The position numbers and the translations under genes were made by a program. From Fidelibacterota bacterium (GTDB taxonomy: Bacteria; Fidelibacterota; Marinisomatia; SCGC-AAA003-L08; D37C17): DNA of 64,000 nucleotides. The stretch lies in NCBI GenBank assembly GCA_002717625.1, contig PBEF01000002.1, forward strand, positions 189,338 through 253,337, written 5' to 3'. The notes under the pieces are model-generated. The model was not told the origin of the DNA and did no database searches. It saw only the letters and a program-made list of their open reading frames with translations. Position 1 is the stretch's first letter. Each line of letters starts with the position of its first letter. This document shows, piece by piece, positions 18,782-29,512 of the stretch.

Positions 18782-19892
18782 ATGGATATACAGACCTTTA
18801 AAGATGCTTGTACAAAAGTTAATGAAAAGTATTTGACAATCAGAGGTTATCTTTGACATTGATTTATTGAAAAATAAATTAAAATCCTTAGAAATCAAAA
18901 CTTCATCTGATGGATTTTGGAATGATAAATCGATAGCTAATAATATTTTAAAAAAAATTAAAAAGTTTAATAATAGACTTGATTTTTACAATGAATTATC
19001 TAATCAATATGAATTATTAGATTTATATTTAAAAGAAAATATAGATAATAACAAAGTTAATATAGAATCTATTTCAGAATTAAAAAAGTTTTCTAACCTT
19101 GTTAAAGATCTTGAAATCAGGACACTTTTAAATAATAATGATGATGATAAAAATGTTGTATTAACAATACATCCAGGTGCTGGAGGAAAGGACTCTCAAG
19201 ATTGGGCTTTTATGCTATATCGAATGTATATAAAATGGGCAGAATCTAATAATTATAAATATAGTATATTAAGTTATAATGAGGGTGATGAAACAGGAAT
19301 TAAAGATGTAAGTATTCAAATTAATGCTGATTATGCATTTGGAAAACTTCAATCAGAAAGAGGTATTCATCGATTGGTGCGAATATCACCATTTGATAGC
19401 AATGCTAAACGACATACATCATTTGCTGCAGTATTTATAGATCCTCTAATAGATGATGATATAGATATAGAAATTAATGATAATGATCTTAAAATTGATA
19501 CTTATAGAGCAAGTGGGGCTGGTGGCCAACATGTGAATAAAACAGATTCAGCTGTTAGAATAACTCATTTAGATAGTGGAATAACAGTTCAGTGTCAAAA
19601 TCAGAGGAGTCAGCTAAAAAATAAAAATATAGCAATAAAAATTCTAAAATCCCGTTTATATCAACTTAAATTAGATGAGATGAATAATAAGAAAAATGAA
19701 CTAAATCTAGAAAAAAAAGATATTGCTTGGGGAAGTCAGATTAGATCATATGTCTTTCATCCTTATAATCTAATTAAAGATCATAGAACTAATTATGAGA
19801 CATCTAACATACAAAAAGTTTTAGATGGTAGTATTGATGAATATATAAAAGCATATTTATTATTTAATATGGAGAAAAATAATGTCAAATAA
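18782..19892 (+). CDS. prfB: Peptide chain release factor 2 (programmed +1 frameshift)
   Basis: RF2 ends translation at UGA and UAA. A short first frame begins at ATG 18782 and gives 24 residues ending in RGYL, then an in-frame UGA at 18854-18856. Reading continues +1 from GAC at 18855 to the stop at 19890-19892, giving about 369 residues, the normal RF2 length. The second frame has the RF2 tripeptide region RISPFDSNAKRHTSFA and the catalytic GGQ motif in ASGAGGQHVNKTDSAVR. Taking the first downstream TTG (18867) as the start would truncate the conserved N-terminus. The 3' end overlaps lysS by 11 bases. Confidence 0.96.
18842..18857 (+). promoter_or_regulatory. prfB: RF2 +1 recoding site (CTT TGA C)
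   Basis: The sequence AGAGGTTATCTTTGAC has a Shine-Dalgarno-like AGAGG just before TAT CTT TGA C, the classic RF2 autoregulatory slippage site. When RF2 is scarce the ribosome pauses at UGA, the peptidyl-tRNA slips from CUU to UUU, and full-length RF2 is made. The Shine-Dalgarno part is weaker than the E. coli AGGGGG. Confidence 0.93.
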
Positions 19893-21390
19893 TGATCAAG
19901 AAATAGGCCAGAGTTTAAAGCAAATTATAGAATATAGATTAGGTAAAATAAAAGCACTTAAAGAGGCTGATATTAACCCATTTCCTCATAGTTTTGATTT
20001 GAAACACACAGTTTCTGATCTACTTAATATTAAAGAACCTTTTACTGATGAATATCAAACAGCTGGTAGAGTTGTTGCAATAAGACGAATGGGAAAAGCT
20101 TCTTTTTGTCATATTCAAGATGAAGGAAAAAAGATTCAAATATATCTTAAAAGTAATATGCTTAAAGAAGGAATGTATGATTTATTAGTTCGTAATATGG
20201 ATATTGGGGATATCCTTGGATTTAAGGGGCAATTATTTTATACAAAGACTCAAGAATTATCAATTAAATGTACTGAATTGACTATGCTTTCTAAAAGTAT
20301 CAGACCTCTTCCAAATATAAAAGAAAAAGAAGGAGAATCTTTTTTTAGTTTTGAAGATAAGGAATTACGTTATAGAAATCGACATTTAGATTTAATTGTT
20401 AATCCATCTATAAAAGATGTGTTTGTTGCCAGAAATACAATAATTAATGAAGTAAGATATTTTTTAAATAAAGAAAATTATTTAGAAGTTGAAACACCTG
20501 TACTTCAGCCTGTTTATGGAGGAGCAAATGCATGCCCTTTTACTACCTTCCATAATACATTAGATGAAAAGCTTTATCTGCGAATATCATTAGAATTATA
20601 CCTAAAAAAATTAATTATAGGTGGTATTAATAGAGTGTTTGAAATTTCAAAAAACTTCAGGAATGAAGGAATGGATAAAAATCATAACCCTGAATTTACA
20701 ATGGTTGAGTTTTACGCTGCATATTGCGATGTGTATGATATGATGAAATCTACAGAAGCATTAGTTAAATCTATTCTTAATAAATTGAGTGATAATAATG
20801 ATAATATGAAAATTTCTTTTGGACAGCATGAAATAGAAGTGCAAGATAAATTCGAAGTTCTTGATTTCTTTGAATCTATTAAAACTTTTTCTAATACAGA
20901 TGTCTCATCTATGGGATTAGAAGAATTGTATGCTTTCTTAAAAAAATCAAAAATTAAAATAGAAAAAAATGCAAATTATGGTAACTTGATTGATAAAGTC
21001 TTTAGTCATTTTGTTGAGCCTAATTTAATTCAACCAACTTTTGTTATTAATTTTCCTAAAGAAATTTCTCCATTAGCAAAAAGTCATAGGGAAAATAATG
21101 CTCTAGTCGAACGTTTTGAGCTTTTTATTGGTGGTATGGAGATTGCAAATTCATTTACTGAATTAAATGATCCTATTGATCAATTAGAAAGACTTACTAC
21201 ACAGTTAAAATTGAGGGCAAAAGGAGATAAAGAAGCGCAGGTCATTGATTATTCATTTATAGAAGCTATGGAAGTTGGTATGCCTCCTACAGGTGGAGTA
21301 GGACTTGGTATTGATAGGCTAGTAATGTTATTTACAGGAAATACCAGTATAAAAGATGTTATTCTGTTTCCTGCAATGCGTACAGAGTAG
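19882..21390 (+). CDS. lysS: Lysyl-tRNA synthetase, class II
   Basis: LysS charges tRNA-Lys. The 502-residue protein has an N-terminal OB-fold anticodon-binding domain (about 55-150; TAGRVVAIRRMGKASF) and a class II catalytic core. The core shows motif 1 around FLNKENYLEVETPVLQPVYG, motif 2 in FEISKNFRNEGMDKNHNPEF and motif 3 in GLGIDRLVMLFTG. GGANACPFTT is typical of LysS. The prfB-lysS neighbourhood is also common in other bacteria. The ABC permease gene starts on the base after its stop codon. Confidence 0.97.
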   Translation: MSNNDQEIGQSLKQIIEYRLGKIKALKEADINPFPHSFDLKHTVSDLLNIKEPFTDEYQTAGRVVAIRRMGKASFCHIQDEGKKIQIYLKSNMLKEGMYDLLVRNMDIGDILGFKGQLFYTKTQELSIKCTELTMLSKSIRPLPNIKEKEGESFFSFEDKELRYRNRHLDLIVNPSIKDVFVARNTIINEVRYFLNKENYLEVETPVLQPVYGGANACPFTTFHNTLDEKLYLRISLELYLKKLIIGGINRVFEISKNFRNEGMDKNHNPEFTMVEFYAAYCDVYDMMKSTEALVKSILNKLSDNNDNMKISFGQHEIEVQDKFEVLDFFESIKTFSNTDVSSMGLEELYAFLKKSKIKIEKNANYGNLIDKVFSHFVEPNLIQPTFVINFPKEISPLAKSHRENNALVERFELFIGGMEIANSFTELNDPIDQLERLTTQLKLRAKGDKEAQVIDYSFIEAMEVGMPPTGGVGLGIDRLVMLFTGNTSIKDVILFPAMRTE

Positions 21391-22491
21391 ATGTCTAAAT
21401 ACCACTTTATAATCTCAAAACTTTTAAAGCTTAACTATAAAAGTTTAAAGTCACTTGTTAATCTATCTATTTTTTTATCTATATTTATTTGTGTTTTTTT
21501 AATACCTGTTTGTTTATCTGTTATTGATGGATTTGAGCATAATATAAAATCAAAGATTGTTTCATTTGATGGTTACGCCAGGGTTTATTTAGATGAAATT
21601 AATTATGAACAATATCAGTATATAGAACAAAATACTTATGCTTTAAAATTCCATGAAAATGAGGGCATTATTAAAACAAATAAAGCTTCAGAAGCTGTTA
21701 CTATACATGCTTATATTGATGATTACAATCCTCTTTATCATTTACGAGATTTTTTATTATTCAATACTGTAAATATTAATAAAAAAGATAGTAATGGTAT
21801 TTTTATTGGTAAAGCTTTGCATGATAGATTATTTTCATCTTCTATTTTAGATACTTTACAAAAACAGGTTATTTTGATAAATTCTGATAATATCATCCGA
21901 AATGTTGATGTTTTAGGTGTATTCCAAACGTATGTTCCATTGTATGATGAACATTTTGTATTATCTAATATAAATGAATACCATGCTAGTGGTTTTATAA
22001 TAGATAAAAGTAGTTATAATAAATTAGAAAAAAATATTAGTTCTTCTTTTTATACGTATGATCAAAGATATTATGAGTTCTTGAAGTGGCTTAATTCATA
22101 TGATTTGCCTATTTTTATATTGCTTTTATCCATCGTTTGTATTGCATTGATAAATAATATATTTTGCTTTAATATAGATATAGTTAACCGTAAACGTGAT
22201 AGCTATATATTCGATATACTCGGTTTATCCTTTAAGCAAATTAATTTTATTTATACTTATAAGTATTTTTTATTAACTCTATTTGCAATATTTTCAGGTA
22301 CAATTGTAGCACTAGTATTGATTTATATGCAGTTAAATTACAATTTGATAAAACTTCCAATACAAGTTTATTTTTCAAATTCAATTTCTTTATCCGTGAA
22401 ATTTGTTCACTTTTTATATGCTCCTTTTATATTTTTGATTCAATCATTCTATATTCTAATAAAAAAAAGAAAAATATTAAATGCGATATAA
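21391..22491 (+). CDS. LolC/E-like ABC transporter permease (FtsX fold), first copy
   Basis: This 366-residue membrane protein has the FtsX/MacB layout: one N-terminal helix (about 25-45), a long extracytoplasmic region (about 46-235), then three C-terminal helices (about 237-260, 285-312, 330-352). Early features such as VCLSVIDGFEHNIKSKI resemble LolC/LolE, which release lipoproteins from the inner membrane. It overlaps the second permease by 11 bases, and a LolD-like ATPase follows. No stand-alone LolA or LolB is visible in the window, so lipoprotein release is inferred from architecture and context. Confidence 0.72.
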   Translation: MSKYHFIISKLLKLNYKSLKSLVNLSIFLSIFICVFLIPVCLSVIDGFEHNIKSKIVSFDGYARVYLDEINYEQYQYIEQNTYALKFHENEGIIKTNKASEAVTIHAYIDDYNPLYHLRDFLLFNTVNINKKDSNGIFIGKALHDRLFSSSILDTLQKQVILINSDNIIRNVDVLGVFQTYVPLYDEHFVLSNINEYHASGFIIDKSSYNKLEKNISSSFYTYDQRYYEFLKWLNSYDLPIFILLLSIVCIALINNIFCFNIDIVNRKRDSYIFDILGLSFKQINFIYTYKYFLLTLFAIFSGTIVALVLIYMQLNYNLIKLPIQVYFSNSISLSVKFVHFLYAPFIFLIQSFYILIKKRKILNAI

Positions 22492-23578
22492 AATTTCTTT
22501 AATACTTAGGTATTTTCTATATACAGAGAATGGTGTGTTTAGAAAATCTTACTTATTTCAAATTACAACCGTTTATATTGGTGCATTAATAATATCGTTA
22601 ACTTTATCTATTATGGATGGTATGCAAAATCAGATTTTTAATAAAGTATCTGATTTTAATTATAGATATAGATCTGAGCATTATATTGAGGAACCTGCTA
22701 ATATTGGGTTTTCTGAAATAGCTCGAATGAAATTCAAAGGGCAGGAAAATATAATTAATACTTATGGTTATCAAATTTTCGAAGATTATAGAAACAAAAT
22801 TAACAATCATATTTTATATAGCTCTTCAGATTTATCTACGTTTATAGATAATCGAGTCATGATTGGAAAATCACTATCTAAAGAATATAATATAAATTTA
22901 GGAGATACTATAATATTAGAGGATATAGTCAATATTAATATTGTAAGTGGAAAATTTAATTCTGCATATTTTATAGTTTCAGATATATATGAATTTCCTT
23001 TTTTAAACTATGATTTAGAAAATGTTTTTATAGAACATAATGGTTTTCTTTTTAACCAATTTAATCCTATTTATTATTATGATTCAGAAGAAATTCTAAT
23101 AGCATCTAATTATAATTTTAAAGAAAATATGATTGAATATATAGACTTGTTTTCGGCAATAAACTTTGAAAAAAAAGTATATATTTTAATTGGGCTTATA
23201 GGTATCCTTATTTCATCTATTATTATATTTAATAATACCATGTTAGTTTTAATAGAAAAAATAAAGCAGTTTCAAGCCTTATTGTCAATTGGGTTTAATA
23301 GAATCTCATTTGTATCATTATGTATGTTTAATAATATTATTTTATCAGCAGTATTTTCTTTATTAGGCCTTTTTTCAACATTTTTACTATATATTATAAA
23401 TAAGGAATATGGTTTTTTAGATAGTATATTTATTAATACTCCTTTTGATACTTTGCCGATTCTACTATCTTTTAGTAATTTTTCTTTAACTTTTATATTG
23501 ATTATAGCTATATCAGCTCTATCAACATATTTATCTATTATAAATATGGAAAATAAAATTATAAATAAAACCTTATAA
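22481..23578 (+). CDS. LolC/E-like ABC transporter permease (FtsX fold), second copy
   Basis: This 365-residue permease has the same topology as its upstream neighbour: one helix near residues 28-48 (LIISLTLSIMDGMQNQIFNK), a large periplasmic region, and three helices from about residue 232 to the end. The two proteins are only distantly similar, as expected for a LolC/LolE heterodimer and unlike the LolF homodimer. A one-base gap separates it from the ATPase gene, so the three genes are almost certainly cotranscribed and assembled into one transporter. Confidence 0.72.
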   Translation: MRYKISLILRYFLYTENGVFRKSYLFQITTVYIGALIISLTLSIMDGMQNQIFNKVSDFNYRYRSEHYIEEPANIGFSEIARMKFKGQENIINTYGYQIFEDYRNKINNHILYSSSDLSTFIDNRVMIGKSLSKEYNINLGDTIILEDIVNINIVSGKFNSAYFIVSDIYEFPFLNYDLENVFIEHNGFLFNQFNPIYYYDSEEILIASNYNFKENMIEYIDLFSAINFEKKVYILIGLIGILISSIIIFNNTMLVLIEKIKQFQALLSIGFNRISFVSLCMFNNIILSAVFSLLGLFSTFLLYIINKEYGFLDSIFINTPFDTLPILLSFSNFSLTFILIIAISALSTYLSIINMENKIINKTL

Positions 23579-23579
23579 A

Positions 23580-24248
23580 ATGAGAATAATTGAATTAAAA
23601 AATATTAAAAAATCTTATGTTAATGGCGATGAATCTATAGTAGTTCTTGAAAATCTCTGTTTAGGTATTAATAAAAATGACATTATTACAATCTTTGGTA
23701 ATTCTGGAGTTGGAAAATCTACTCTTTTATCTATTGTATCAGGCATGTTAAAAGCAGATTCAGGACAAGTGATAATAAATGGAAATTCTTTAAACAAGAA
23801 TAATAGTTTGAAGATTAGACGAAATTATTTAGGAATATTATTTCAAGATAACAACTTGTTATCTGAATTCTCTGTAATGGAAAATTTAATGTTACCAATG
23901 CTTATTAATGGCCAGACAAAAAATAAAGCTATATTTAATGCAGAGTATCTTTTAAACCTAATTAATATGGATCAATATTCATATAGATATCCTAGGACTT
24001 TATCTAAGGGGGAAGCTCAGAGAATAGCCTTGTTAAGGTGTATTGCTAATACCCCCAAGATAGTAATAGCAGATGAGCCAACAGCAAATCTAGATGAAAA
24101 TAATTGTAAACTATTATTAGAATTAATAGTTAAACTTAATAAGAGTTTAGATATTACGTTTCTTATTGCAACGCATGATGAACGTTTTTTATCTATTTCT
24201 AGTAATTCTTATAAATTGTTTAATGGAGATTTAAGTAGCAATGAATGA
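23580..24248 (+). CDS. lolD: LolD-like ABC transporter ATPase
   Basis: This 222-residue nucleotide-binding subunit belongs to the MacB/LolD/FtsE group. It has Walker A GNSGVGKST (residues 40-48), a Q-loop (ILFQDNNLL), the ABC signature LSKGEAQRIALLRC, Walker B IVIADEPTANLD and the H-loop THDE. The signature motif reads LSKGE where LSGGQ or LSGGE is usual, a tolerated substitution. It presumably powers the two preceding permeases. It overlaps clpC by 8 bases. Confidence 0.85.
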   Translation: MRIIELKNIKKSYVNGDESIVVLENLCLGINKNDIITIFGNSGVGKSTLLSIVSGMLKADSGQVIINGNSLNKNNSLKIRRNYLGILFQDNNLLSEFSVMENLMLPMLINGQTKNKAIFNAEYLLNLINMDQYSYRYPRTLSKGEAQRIALLRCIANTPKIVIADEPTANLDENNCKLLLELIVKLNKSLDITFLIATHDERFLSISSNSYKLFNGDLSSNE

Positions 24249-26715
24249 AAATTATACAAATGGAATACAGAAAGTTTTAAAATATGCAAAAGAGGAAGCG
24301 CTTCGTTTGGCTAATACTTTTGTTGGTTCAGAGCATCTTTTATTAGGTGTTATTAAAGATATTGATGGAAATGCATATAACCTTTTGAGTGCAATAGGAT
24401 GTGATCTTGTATCTATTAAAAATAAAATTGAAAAAGAAATAGAGAGTATGAATAAGACAATATCCGTTGGGCATCTTCCCTTTACAAGAAGAGCAGAGAG
24501 GATACTTAAAAGTTCATATGCTAATGCTAAAAAGATGGGTGAAACGGCAGCTTCTCAGCATCATATGCTTTTGGCAATGACTCTTGAAAAAGATGGTACT
24601 GTAAAAAGTATCCTAGATAGCTCATCTGTTAATTCTGAAATTGTATCTTCATTTATTTCTTCTAATAAATCTAAGAAAAATATAAACTTTGAAAATAATG
24701 CTAAGAATTTATCTGTTGGAGATGATGATTCTCTTAAATTAAGTTCTTTTAAATCCTTTTCAAGAAGTATTAGTAAAATGGCAGAAGCTAATCTTTTAGA
24801 CCCTGTGATTGGAAGGACTGATGAAATTGAAAGATTAACACAGATTTTATCAAGAAGAAAGAAAAATAACCCTGTATTAATAGGTGAGCCAGGTGTTGGA
24901 AAAACAGCAATTGTTGAAGGTCTAGCAATTAGGATTTTTGAAAAAAAAGTACCACGGATATTATGGGATTATAAAGTTATAGCATTAGATATGACAGGCC
25001 TTATAGCTGGTACAAAATACAGAGGTCAATTTGAAGAAAGAATGAAAAAGTTTATGGTCCAATTAGAAAAGACCAATAATGTTATTTTATTCATTGATGA
25101 ATTGCATACTATTGTTGGAGCTGGAGGAGCAACAGGTTCTTTAGATGCTGCAAATATATTTAAACCTGCTTTAGCTAGGGGAGATATTCAAATTATTGGA
25201 GCAACTACACTTAATGAATATAAAAAGTTTATAGAAAAAGATGGTGCGTTGGAACGTCGATTTCAAAAAATAATTATTGATGAGCCTAGTACAACTGACA
25301 CTATTAATATACTAGATGGTATAAAAGAAAAATATGAAGCCCATCATAATGTAAGAATATCAGATTCTGTAATTAAAAATTGTGTTGAGTTAAGTCAGAG
25401 ATATATTACTGATAGATTTTTGCCTGATAAAGCTATTGATGTTATGGATGAGGTCTGCTCAAGAAAGAGGCTAAATGATTTAATAATACCTAAATCTATT
25501 CTTTCCTTAGAAACAAAGATTTCAAAAATTAATAAAGAAAAAGAATCTGCTATTCAAAATCAAACATTTGAATTAGCAGCTAAACTTAGAGATAAAGAAA
25601 AAAAATTAATCTCAAAATTAGAAGAAGAACAATTAAAATTTTCTAATGAAACAGAAAATTATTTAACTATTACAGATAAAGATGTTTTTGATACTTTATC
25701 TATTATTACAGGTATTCCTATGTATAGAATTACTCAGAAAGAATCTGAAAAAATATTGCATATGGGAGATGATATTAAAGAGAGAATTATTGGACAGGAT
25801 CATGCCATTGATATACTGGTTTCATCTATACAGCGAGCGCGAGTTGGTTTTAAAAATCCGAAACATCCTATAGGCTCATTTATATTTTTAGGTCCATCTG
25901 GAGTTGGGAAAACAGAACTAGCAAAACAATTAGCTGATTACTTGTTTGAAAATAATACATCTTTAATTAAGATTGATATGTCTGAATATATGGAAAGATA
26001 CAATGTGTCAAGATTAATAGGCGCTCCTCCTGGATATGTTGGATATGAAGAAGGTGGATTTCTTACAGAAAAAGTTAGAAGAAACCCATATTCTATTGTT
26101 CTATTTGATGAAATTGAAAAAGGACATCCAGATGTTTTTAACTTGCTGTTACAGATTTTAGATGAAGGGCAGTTAACAGATAGCTTAGGACATAATGTTG
26201 ATTTTAAGAATACTTTAATTATTATGACTTCAAATATAGGTACTGCAAGGATAAGCTCATCTAAAATTGGGTTTATTGAGGATGATATTGCTGACACAAG
26301 TAAAGCAATTAATGATGAAGTCAAAAAATATTTTAAACCAGAATTTTTAAATAGACTGGATGATATAATTGTTTTTAATCAATTAACTCAAGATAATTTA
26401 TATAAAATTATTGATTTTGAAATGCAAGATTTAAAAACTAATTTAAAGAAAAAGGGTATTTCTTTAAGAGTGCACCAAACAGCTAAGAAAATTTTATTGC
26501 AAGAAGGATCATATCAAGAATGGGGGGCAAGGCCAATTAGACGAGTTATACAAAATAAAATAGAAAGTGAAATATCTATTAGATTTTTGGATCAAAGATT
26601 CTTAGATAATGGCGGCAATATTACTATCACTGGTAAAGATGCTCAGTTAGTATTTAAACAAAAGCCTACAAAAAAAGCTTCTAAAAAAACTAAAACTAAA
26701 CAAAGCATATCTTGA
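24241..26715 (+). CDS. clpC: ATP-dependent Clp protease ATP-binding subunit ClpC
   Basis: ClpC is an AAA+ unfoldase that feeds substrates to ClpP. The 824-residue protein has a ClpN double repeat (residues 1-145; FVGSEHLLLGVI, ASQHHMLLAM) and AAA domain 1 with Walker A GEPGVGKT (215-222). A middle region carries the UVR motif ELAAKLRDKEKKL, marking it as ClpC and not ClpB. AAA domain 2 has GPSGVGKT (551-558) and GAPPGYVGYEEGG. An IGF tripeptide after TSNIGTARISSSK is a likely ClpP-docking loop. A basic Lys-rich tail ends the protein. No mcsA/mcsB or ctsR lies beside it. dnaK follows after a 93-base gap. Confidence 0.95.
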   Translation: MNENYTNGIQKVLKYAKEEALRLANTFVGSEHLLLGVIKDIDGNAYNLLSAIGCDLVSIKNKIEKEIESMNKTISVGHLPFTRRAERILKSSYANAKKMGETAASQHHMLLAMTLEKDGTVKSILDSSSVNSEIVSSFISSNKSKKNINFENNAKNLSVGDDDSLKLSSFKSFSRSISKMAEANLLDPVIGRTDEIERLTQILSRRKKNNPVLIGEPGVGKTAIVEGLAIRIFEKKVPRILWDYKVIALDMTGLIAGTKYRGQFEERMKKFMVQLEKTNNVILFIDELHTIVGAGGATGSLDAANIFKPALARGDIQIIGATTLNEYKKFIEKDGALERRFQKIIIDEPSTTDTINILDGIKEKYEAHHNVRISDSVIKNCVELSQRYITDRFLPDKAIDVMDEVCSRKRLNDLIIPKSILSLETKISKINKEKESAIQNQTFELAAKLRDKEKKLISKLEEEQLKFSNETENYLTITDKDVFDTLSIITGIPMYRITQKESEKILHMGDDIKERIIGQDHAIDILVSSIQRARVGFKNPKHPIGSFIFLGPSGVGKTELAKQLADYLFENNTSLIKIDMSEYMERYNVSRLIGAPPGYVGYEEGGFLTEKVRRNPYSIVLFDEIEKGHPDVFNLLLQILDEGQLTDSLGHNVDFKNTLIIMTSNIGTARISSSKIGFIEDDIADTSKAINDEVKKYFKPEFLNRLDDIIVFNQLTQDNLYKIIDFEMQDLKTNLKKKGISLRVHQTAKKILLQEGSYQEWGARPIRRVIQNKIESEISIRFLDQRFLDNGGNITITGKDAQLVFKQKPTKKASKKTKTKQSIS

Positions 26716-26726
26716 TTACTGACAAA

Positions 26727-26808
26727 ATGACTGCATTTTTATGTATGGCATAATAATTGTGTTATATTAGTCTAGTTAATTTTATATTTTAAACAGGAGT
26801 AATATTTC
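26727..26808 (+). promoter_or_regulatory. Possible dnaK promoter and ribosome binding site
   Basis: The gap before dnaK is one of the few real spaces in this run. ATGACT (26727-26732) and CATAAT (26749-26754), 16 bases apart, are a weak sigma-70-like pair. AGGAG at 26795-26799 is a good ribosome binding site for the ATG at 26809. I see no CIRCE inverted repeat. The promoter assignment is tentative; the ribosome binding site is clear. Confidence 0.35.
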
Positions 26809-28737
26809 ATGGGAAAAATAATTGGGATAGATTTAGGAACAACAAATTCATGTTTTGCTGTTATAGAGGGAGGTACACCAAACGTCATTACTAATAAAGA
26901 AGGTAATCGTACTACTCCATCTGTTGTGGCATTTACAAAAGATAAAGAAACTTTAGTAGGCCAATCAGCGAAAAGGCAAGGAGTTACAAATCCTAAGAAT
27001 ACAATTTTTTCAGCTAAAAGATTTATTGGAAGAACATATAAAGAAATCACTAATGAAATTCCTAATTTCCCCTTTGATTTAAGCGAAGGTAAGAATAAGG
27101 AAGTTGTTATTAAAGCAAATAATAAAGATTATGCACCTGCTCAAATTAGTGCAATGATTTTACAGAATATTAAATTAACAGCAGAGGAATATTTGGGTTC
27201 TGAGGTTACTGATGTAGTTGTTACTGTACCTGCTTATTTTAATGATTCTCAAAGACAGGCAACTAAAGATGCGGGGACTATTGCAGGGCTTAATGTAAAA
27301 AGAATTATAAATGAACCTACTGCGGCAGCGTTAGCCTATGGTCTAGATAAGAAGAATAAAGATCAAAAAATAGCAATTTATGATTTAGGTGGTGGGACTT
27401 TTGATGTATCTATATTAGAGATAGGAGATGGTGTTTTTGAAGTAAAATCAACTAATGGAGATACTCAGCTAGGTGGTGATGATTTTGATAATATTATTGT
27501 TAATTGGCTTGCTGAAGAATTTAAAAAATCAGACTCTATAGATCTTAAAAAAGATCCTATGGCATTACAAAGACTTAAAGAAGCTGCAGAAAAAGCAAAA
27601 TGTGAACTATCTTCTTCAACTCAAACAGAGATAAATTTGCCATTTATTACTGCAGACAACTCTGGTCCTAAGCATTTAAATCTTACATTAAATAGAGCAA
27701 AATTTGAAAGTTTGATTGGGGGTTTGGTTAAAAAAACTATCAAGCCATGTGAACAGGCTTTAAAAGATGCTAATATGTCTTCATCTGATATTAATGAAGT
27801 TATACTTGTTGGAGGATCTACAAGAATACCTATGGTTCAAGAAACAGTAAAAGAGGTATTTGGTAAAGAAAGTAATAAAAGTGTTAATCCTGATGAAGTC
27901 GTTGCTATAGGAGCTGCGATTCAAGGGGGTGTACTTGGTGGAGATGTTGATGATATTCTACTTTTAGATGTTACCCCTCTAACTTTAGCAATTGAAACTT
28001 TAGGCAATATTGCTACTCCTATGATTCCATCTAATACAACAATTCCGACAAAAAAATCAGAGGTTTTTTCAACGGCAGCAGATAATCAAACATCTGTTCC
28101 AGTGCATGTTGTGCAAGGAGAGAGGAAATTCGCTAAAGATAACAAATCCTTAGGTCAATTTATTTTAGATGGCATTCCTCCTGCTCAAAGAGGTGTCCCT
28201 CAGATAGAGGTAACCTTTGATATTGACTCAAATGGAATCCTTAATGTATCTGCAAAAGATAAAGCTACTGGTAAAGAGCAGTCAATTAAGATTGAAGCTT
28301 CTAGTGGCCTATCAGATAGTGAAATTGAAAAAATGAAAAGAGATGCTGAGGAAAATGAAAAGGAAGACAACCAAAAGAAAGAAGCAATAGAGCTTAAAAA
28401 TTCTGCTGAAAATTTAGTTTATCAAACTGAAAGTCAGCTCAAAGAGCATCAGGATAAATTGAAAAAAGAAGATTATGATGCTATTAGTTCAAAGGTAACA
28501 GATTTAAAAGACTGTAAAGATTCTGACGATTCAGAAAAAATTAAATCTGCTATGGAGGCTTTAAATGCAGAATGGAGTAAGGTTTCTCAAGACTTATATA
28601 ATGCTTCTCAGCAGGAAGCTCAATCTGCCAATGCGCAGAAAGGAACTCCTCAAGAAGGGAATGGAGATTCAGATAATAATGCTGAAAATGTTGAAAATGT
28701 TGATTATGAAGTTGTTGATGATGAAAAGGACAAGTAA
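26809..28737 (+). CDS. dnaK: Chaperone DnaK (Hsp70)
   Basis: DnaK folds and protects proteins in an ATP-driven cycle. The 642-residue protein begins with [15 protein letters not shown]. It carries the phosphate-2 motif [14 protein letters not shown], the adenosine site [10 protein letters not shown], the linker [13 protein letters not shown], a complete substrate-binding beta domain ([14 protein letters not shown]) and an alpha-helical lid. The acidic tail ends in [10 protein letters not shown]. grpE and dnaJ are not adjacent. Its last 20 bases overlap the start of the next gene in another frame. Confidence 0.98.
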   Translation: MGKIIGIDLGTTNSCFAVIEGGTPNVITNKEGNRTTPSVVAFTKDKETLVGQSAKRQGVTNPKNTIFSAKRFIGRTYKEITNEIPNFPFDLSEGKNKEVVIKANNKDYAPAQISAMILQNIKLTAEEYLGSEVTDVVVTVPAYFNDSQRQATKDAGTIAGLNVKRIINEPTAAALAYGLDKKNKDQKIAIYDLGGGTFDVSILEIGDGVFEVKSTNGDTQLGGDDFDNIIVNWLAEEFKKSDSIDLKKDPMALQRLKEAAEKAKCELSSSTQTEINLPFITADNSGPKHLNLTLNRAKFESLIGGLVKKTIKPCEQALKDANMSSSDINEVILVGGSTRIPMVQETVKEVFGKESNKSVNPDEVVAIGAAIQGGVLGGDVDDILLLDVTPLTLAIETLGNIATPMIPSNTTIPTKKSEVFSTAADNQTSVPVHVVQGERKFAKDNKSLGQFILDGIPPAQRGVPQIEVTFDIDSNGILNVSAKDKATGKEQSIKIEASSGLSDSEIEKMKRDAEENEKEDNQKKEAIELKNSAENLVYQTESQLKEHQDKLKKEDYDAISSKVTDLKDCKDSDDSEKIKSAMEALNAEWSKVSQDLYNASQQEAQSANAQKGTPQEGNGDSDNNAENVENVDYEVVDDEKDK

Positions 28738-29482
28738 ACAAGCTTTTATATTTTTACTTTTTTCTTTTGTTTTCTCTCAAGATTACTCTCCAGTAAATAT
28801 TTATTGGGAGCCTGAATTTCCTAATAAAGGTGATAAGGTGACAATTTATGCGGATGTTTCAGATTCTGATTTTAGATATGCATATCAAATAAATATACAT
28901 TTTAGTACAGATTTACAAAATTATTCTACTTATGCTATGAATAGAGATTATGGGTCAGGTATGTTTATATGGACTTATCAATATGATGTCAAAGAAGATA
29001 CTTACTTTGAAATCGGGAATAATGATAATGCTAATTTAAATACAATAACTATAAAAAGTTCAGACGTCAATCCATTTATACCTGTAAAAGACTTCTTGTT
29101 ATCAAAGGATTACGGTAGAGCTATTACATTATTGGAGAATATATCATCTGATTATCCAAATCAAGAGATGGCTTCAGATGCAGAATTCATGATAGCAGAA
29201 ATTTACTTAAATGATTTTAAAGAATATAAAATAGCTTCTGATTATTATGCATCTATTATTGATAATTATTCTAAATCTTTTAGTAGTGTGAAAAAATCAA
29301 TGTTTACATTGGGTTATATTTATGCTAATTATTTAGAATATTACTCAGATGCAATAGCTATTTACAGGCAATTTAAAGCAACATATCCAAATGATGCTTT
29401 ACTACCTTCAGTAGACTACGAGCTGAATCTTTTATCAGATATTGAAAAAAGCATAAACAGTTTATTAAATTCCTCTAAATAA
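28718..29482 (+). CDS. Secreted TPR-type protein of unknown function
   Basis: From the ATG at 28718 (28721 is equally possible) the protein is 254 residues and starts with a signal peptide (hydrophobic core [11 protein letters not shown], cleavage probably before QDY). The next ~85 residues look like a beta-sandwich ([18 protein letters not shown]), similar in style to carbohydrate-binding or Ig-like modules. Residues ~105-235 are helical tetratricopeptide-like repeats ([40 protein letters not shown]). The reading frame continues upstream inside dnaK, but that part lacks a signal and is rejected. A periplasmic scaffold role is plausible. I recognise no specific family. Confidence 0.8.
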   Translation: MMKRTSKQAFIFLLFSFVFSQDYSPVNIYWEPEFPNKGDKVTIYADVSDSDFRYAYQINIHFSTDLQNYSTYAMNRDYGSGMFIWTYQYDVKEDTYFEIGNNDNANLNTITIKSSDVNPFIPVKDFLLSKDYGRAITLLENISSDYPNQEMASDAEFMIAEIYLNDFKEYKIASDYYASIIDNYSKSFSSVKKSMFTLGYIYANYLEYYSDAIAIYRQFKATYPNDALLPSVDYELNLLSDIEKSINSLLNSSK

Positions 29483-29512
29483 TAATATTATTTAATCTTT
29501 ATATTTAATAAT

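Noticed and set aside
18867..19892. Stand-alone RF2 ORF beginning with TTG
   Set aside because: The conserved N-terminus and the CTT TGA C frameshift site lie upstream; the true start is ATG 18782.
25938..26324. 128-residue minus-strand ORF inside clpC
   Set aside because: Antisense shadow of the highly conserved AAA domain 2; no ribosome binding site or recognisable domain.
26716..26808. CIRCE/HrcA operator upstream of dnaK
   Set aside because: No TTAGCACTC/GAGTGCTAA inverted repeat is present in the gap.
28565..28717. Upstream extension of the secreted TPR gene inside dnaK
   Set aside because: It lies within the conserved dnaK C-terminal frame, gives a Met/Lys-rich shadow peptide and would bury the signal peptide.
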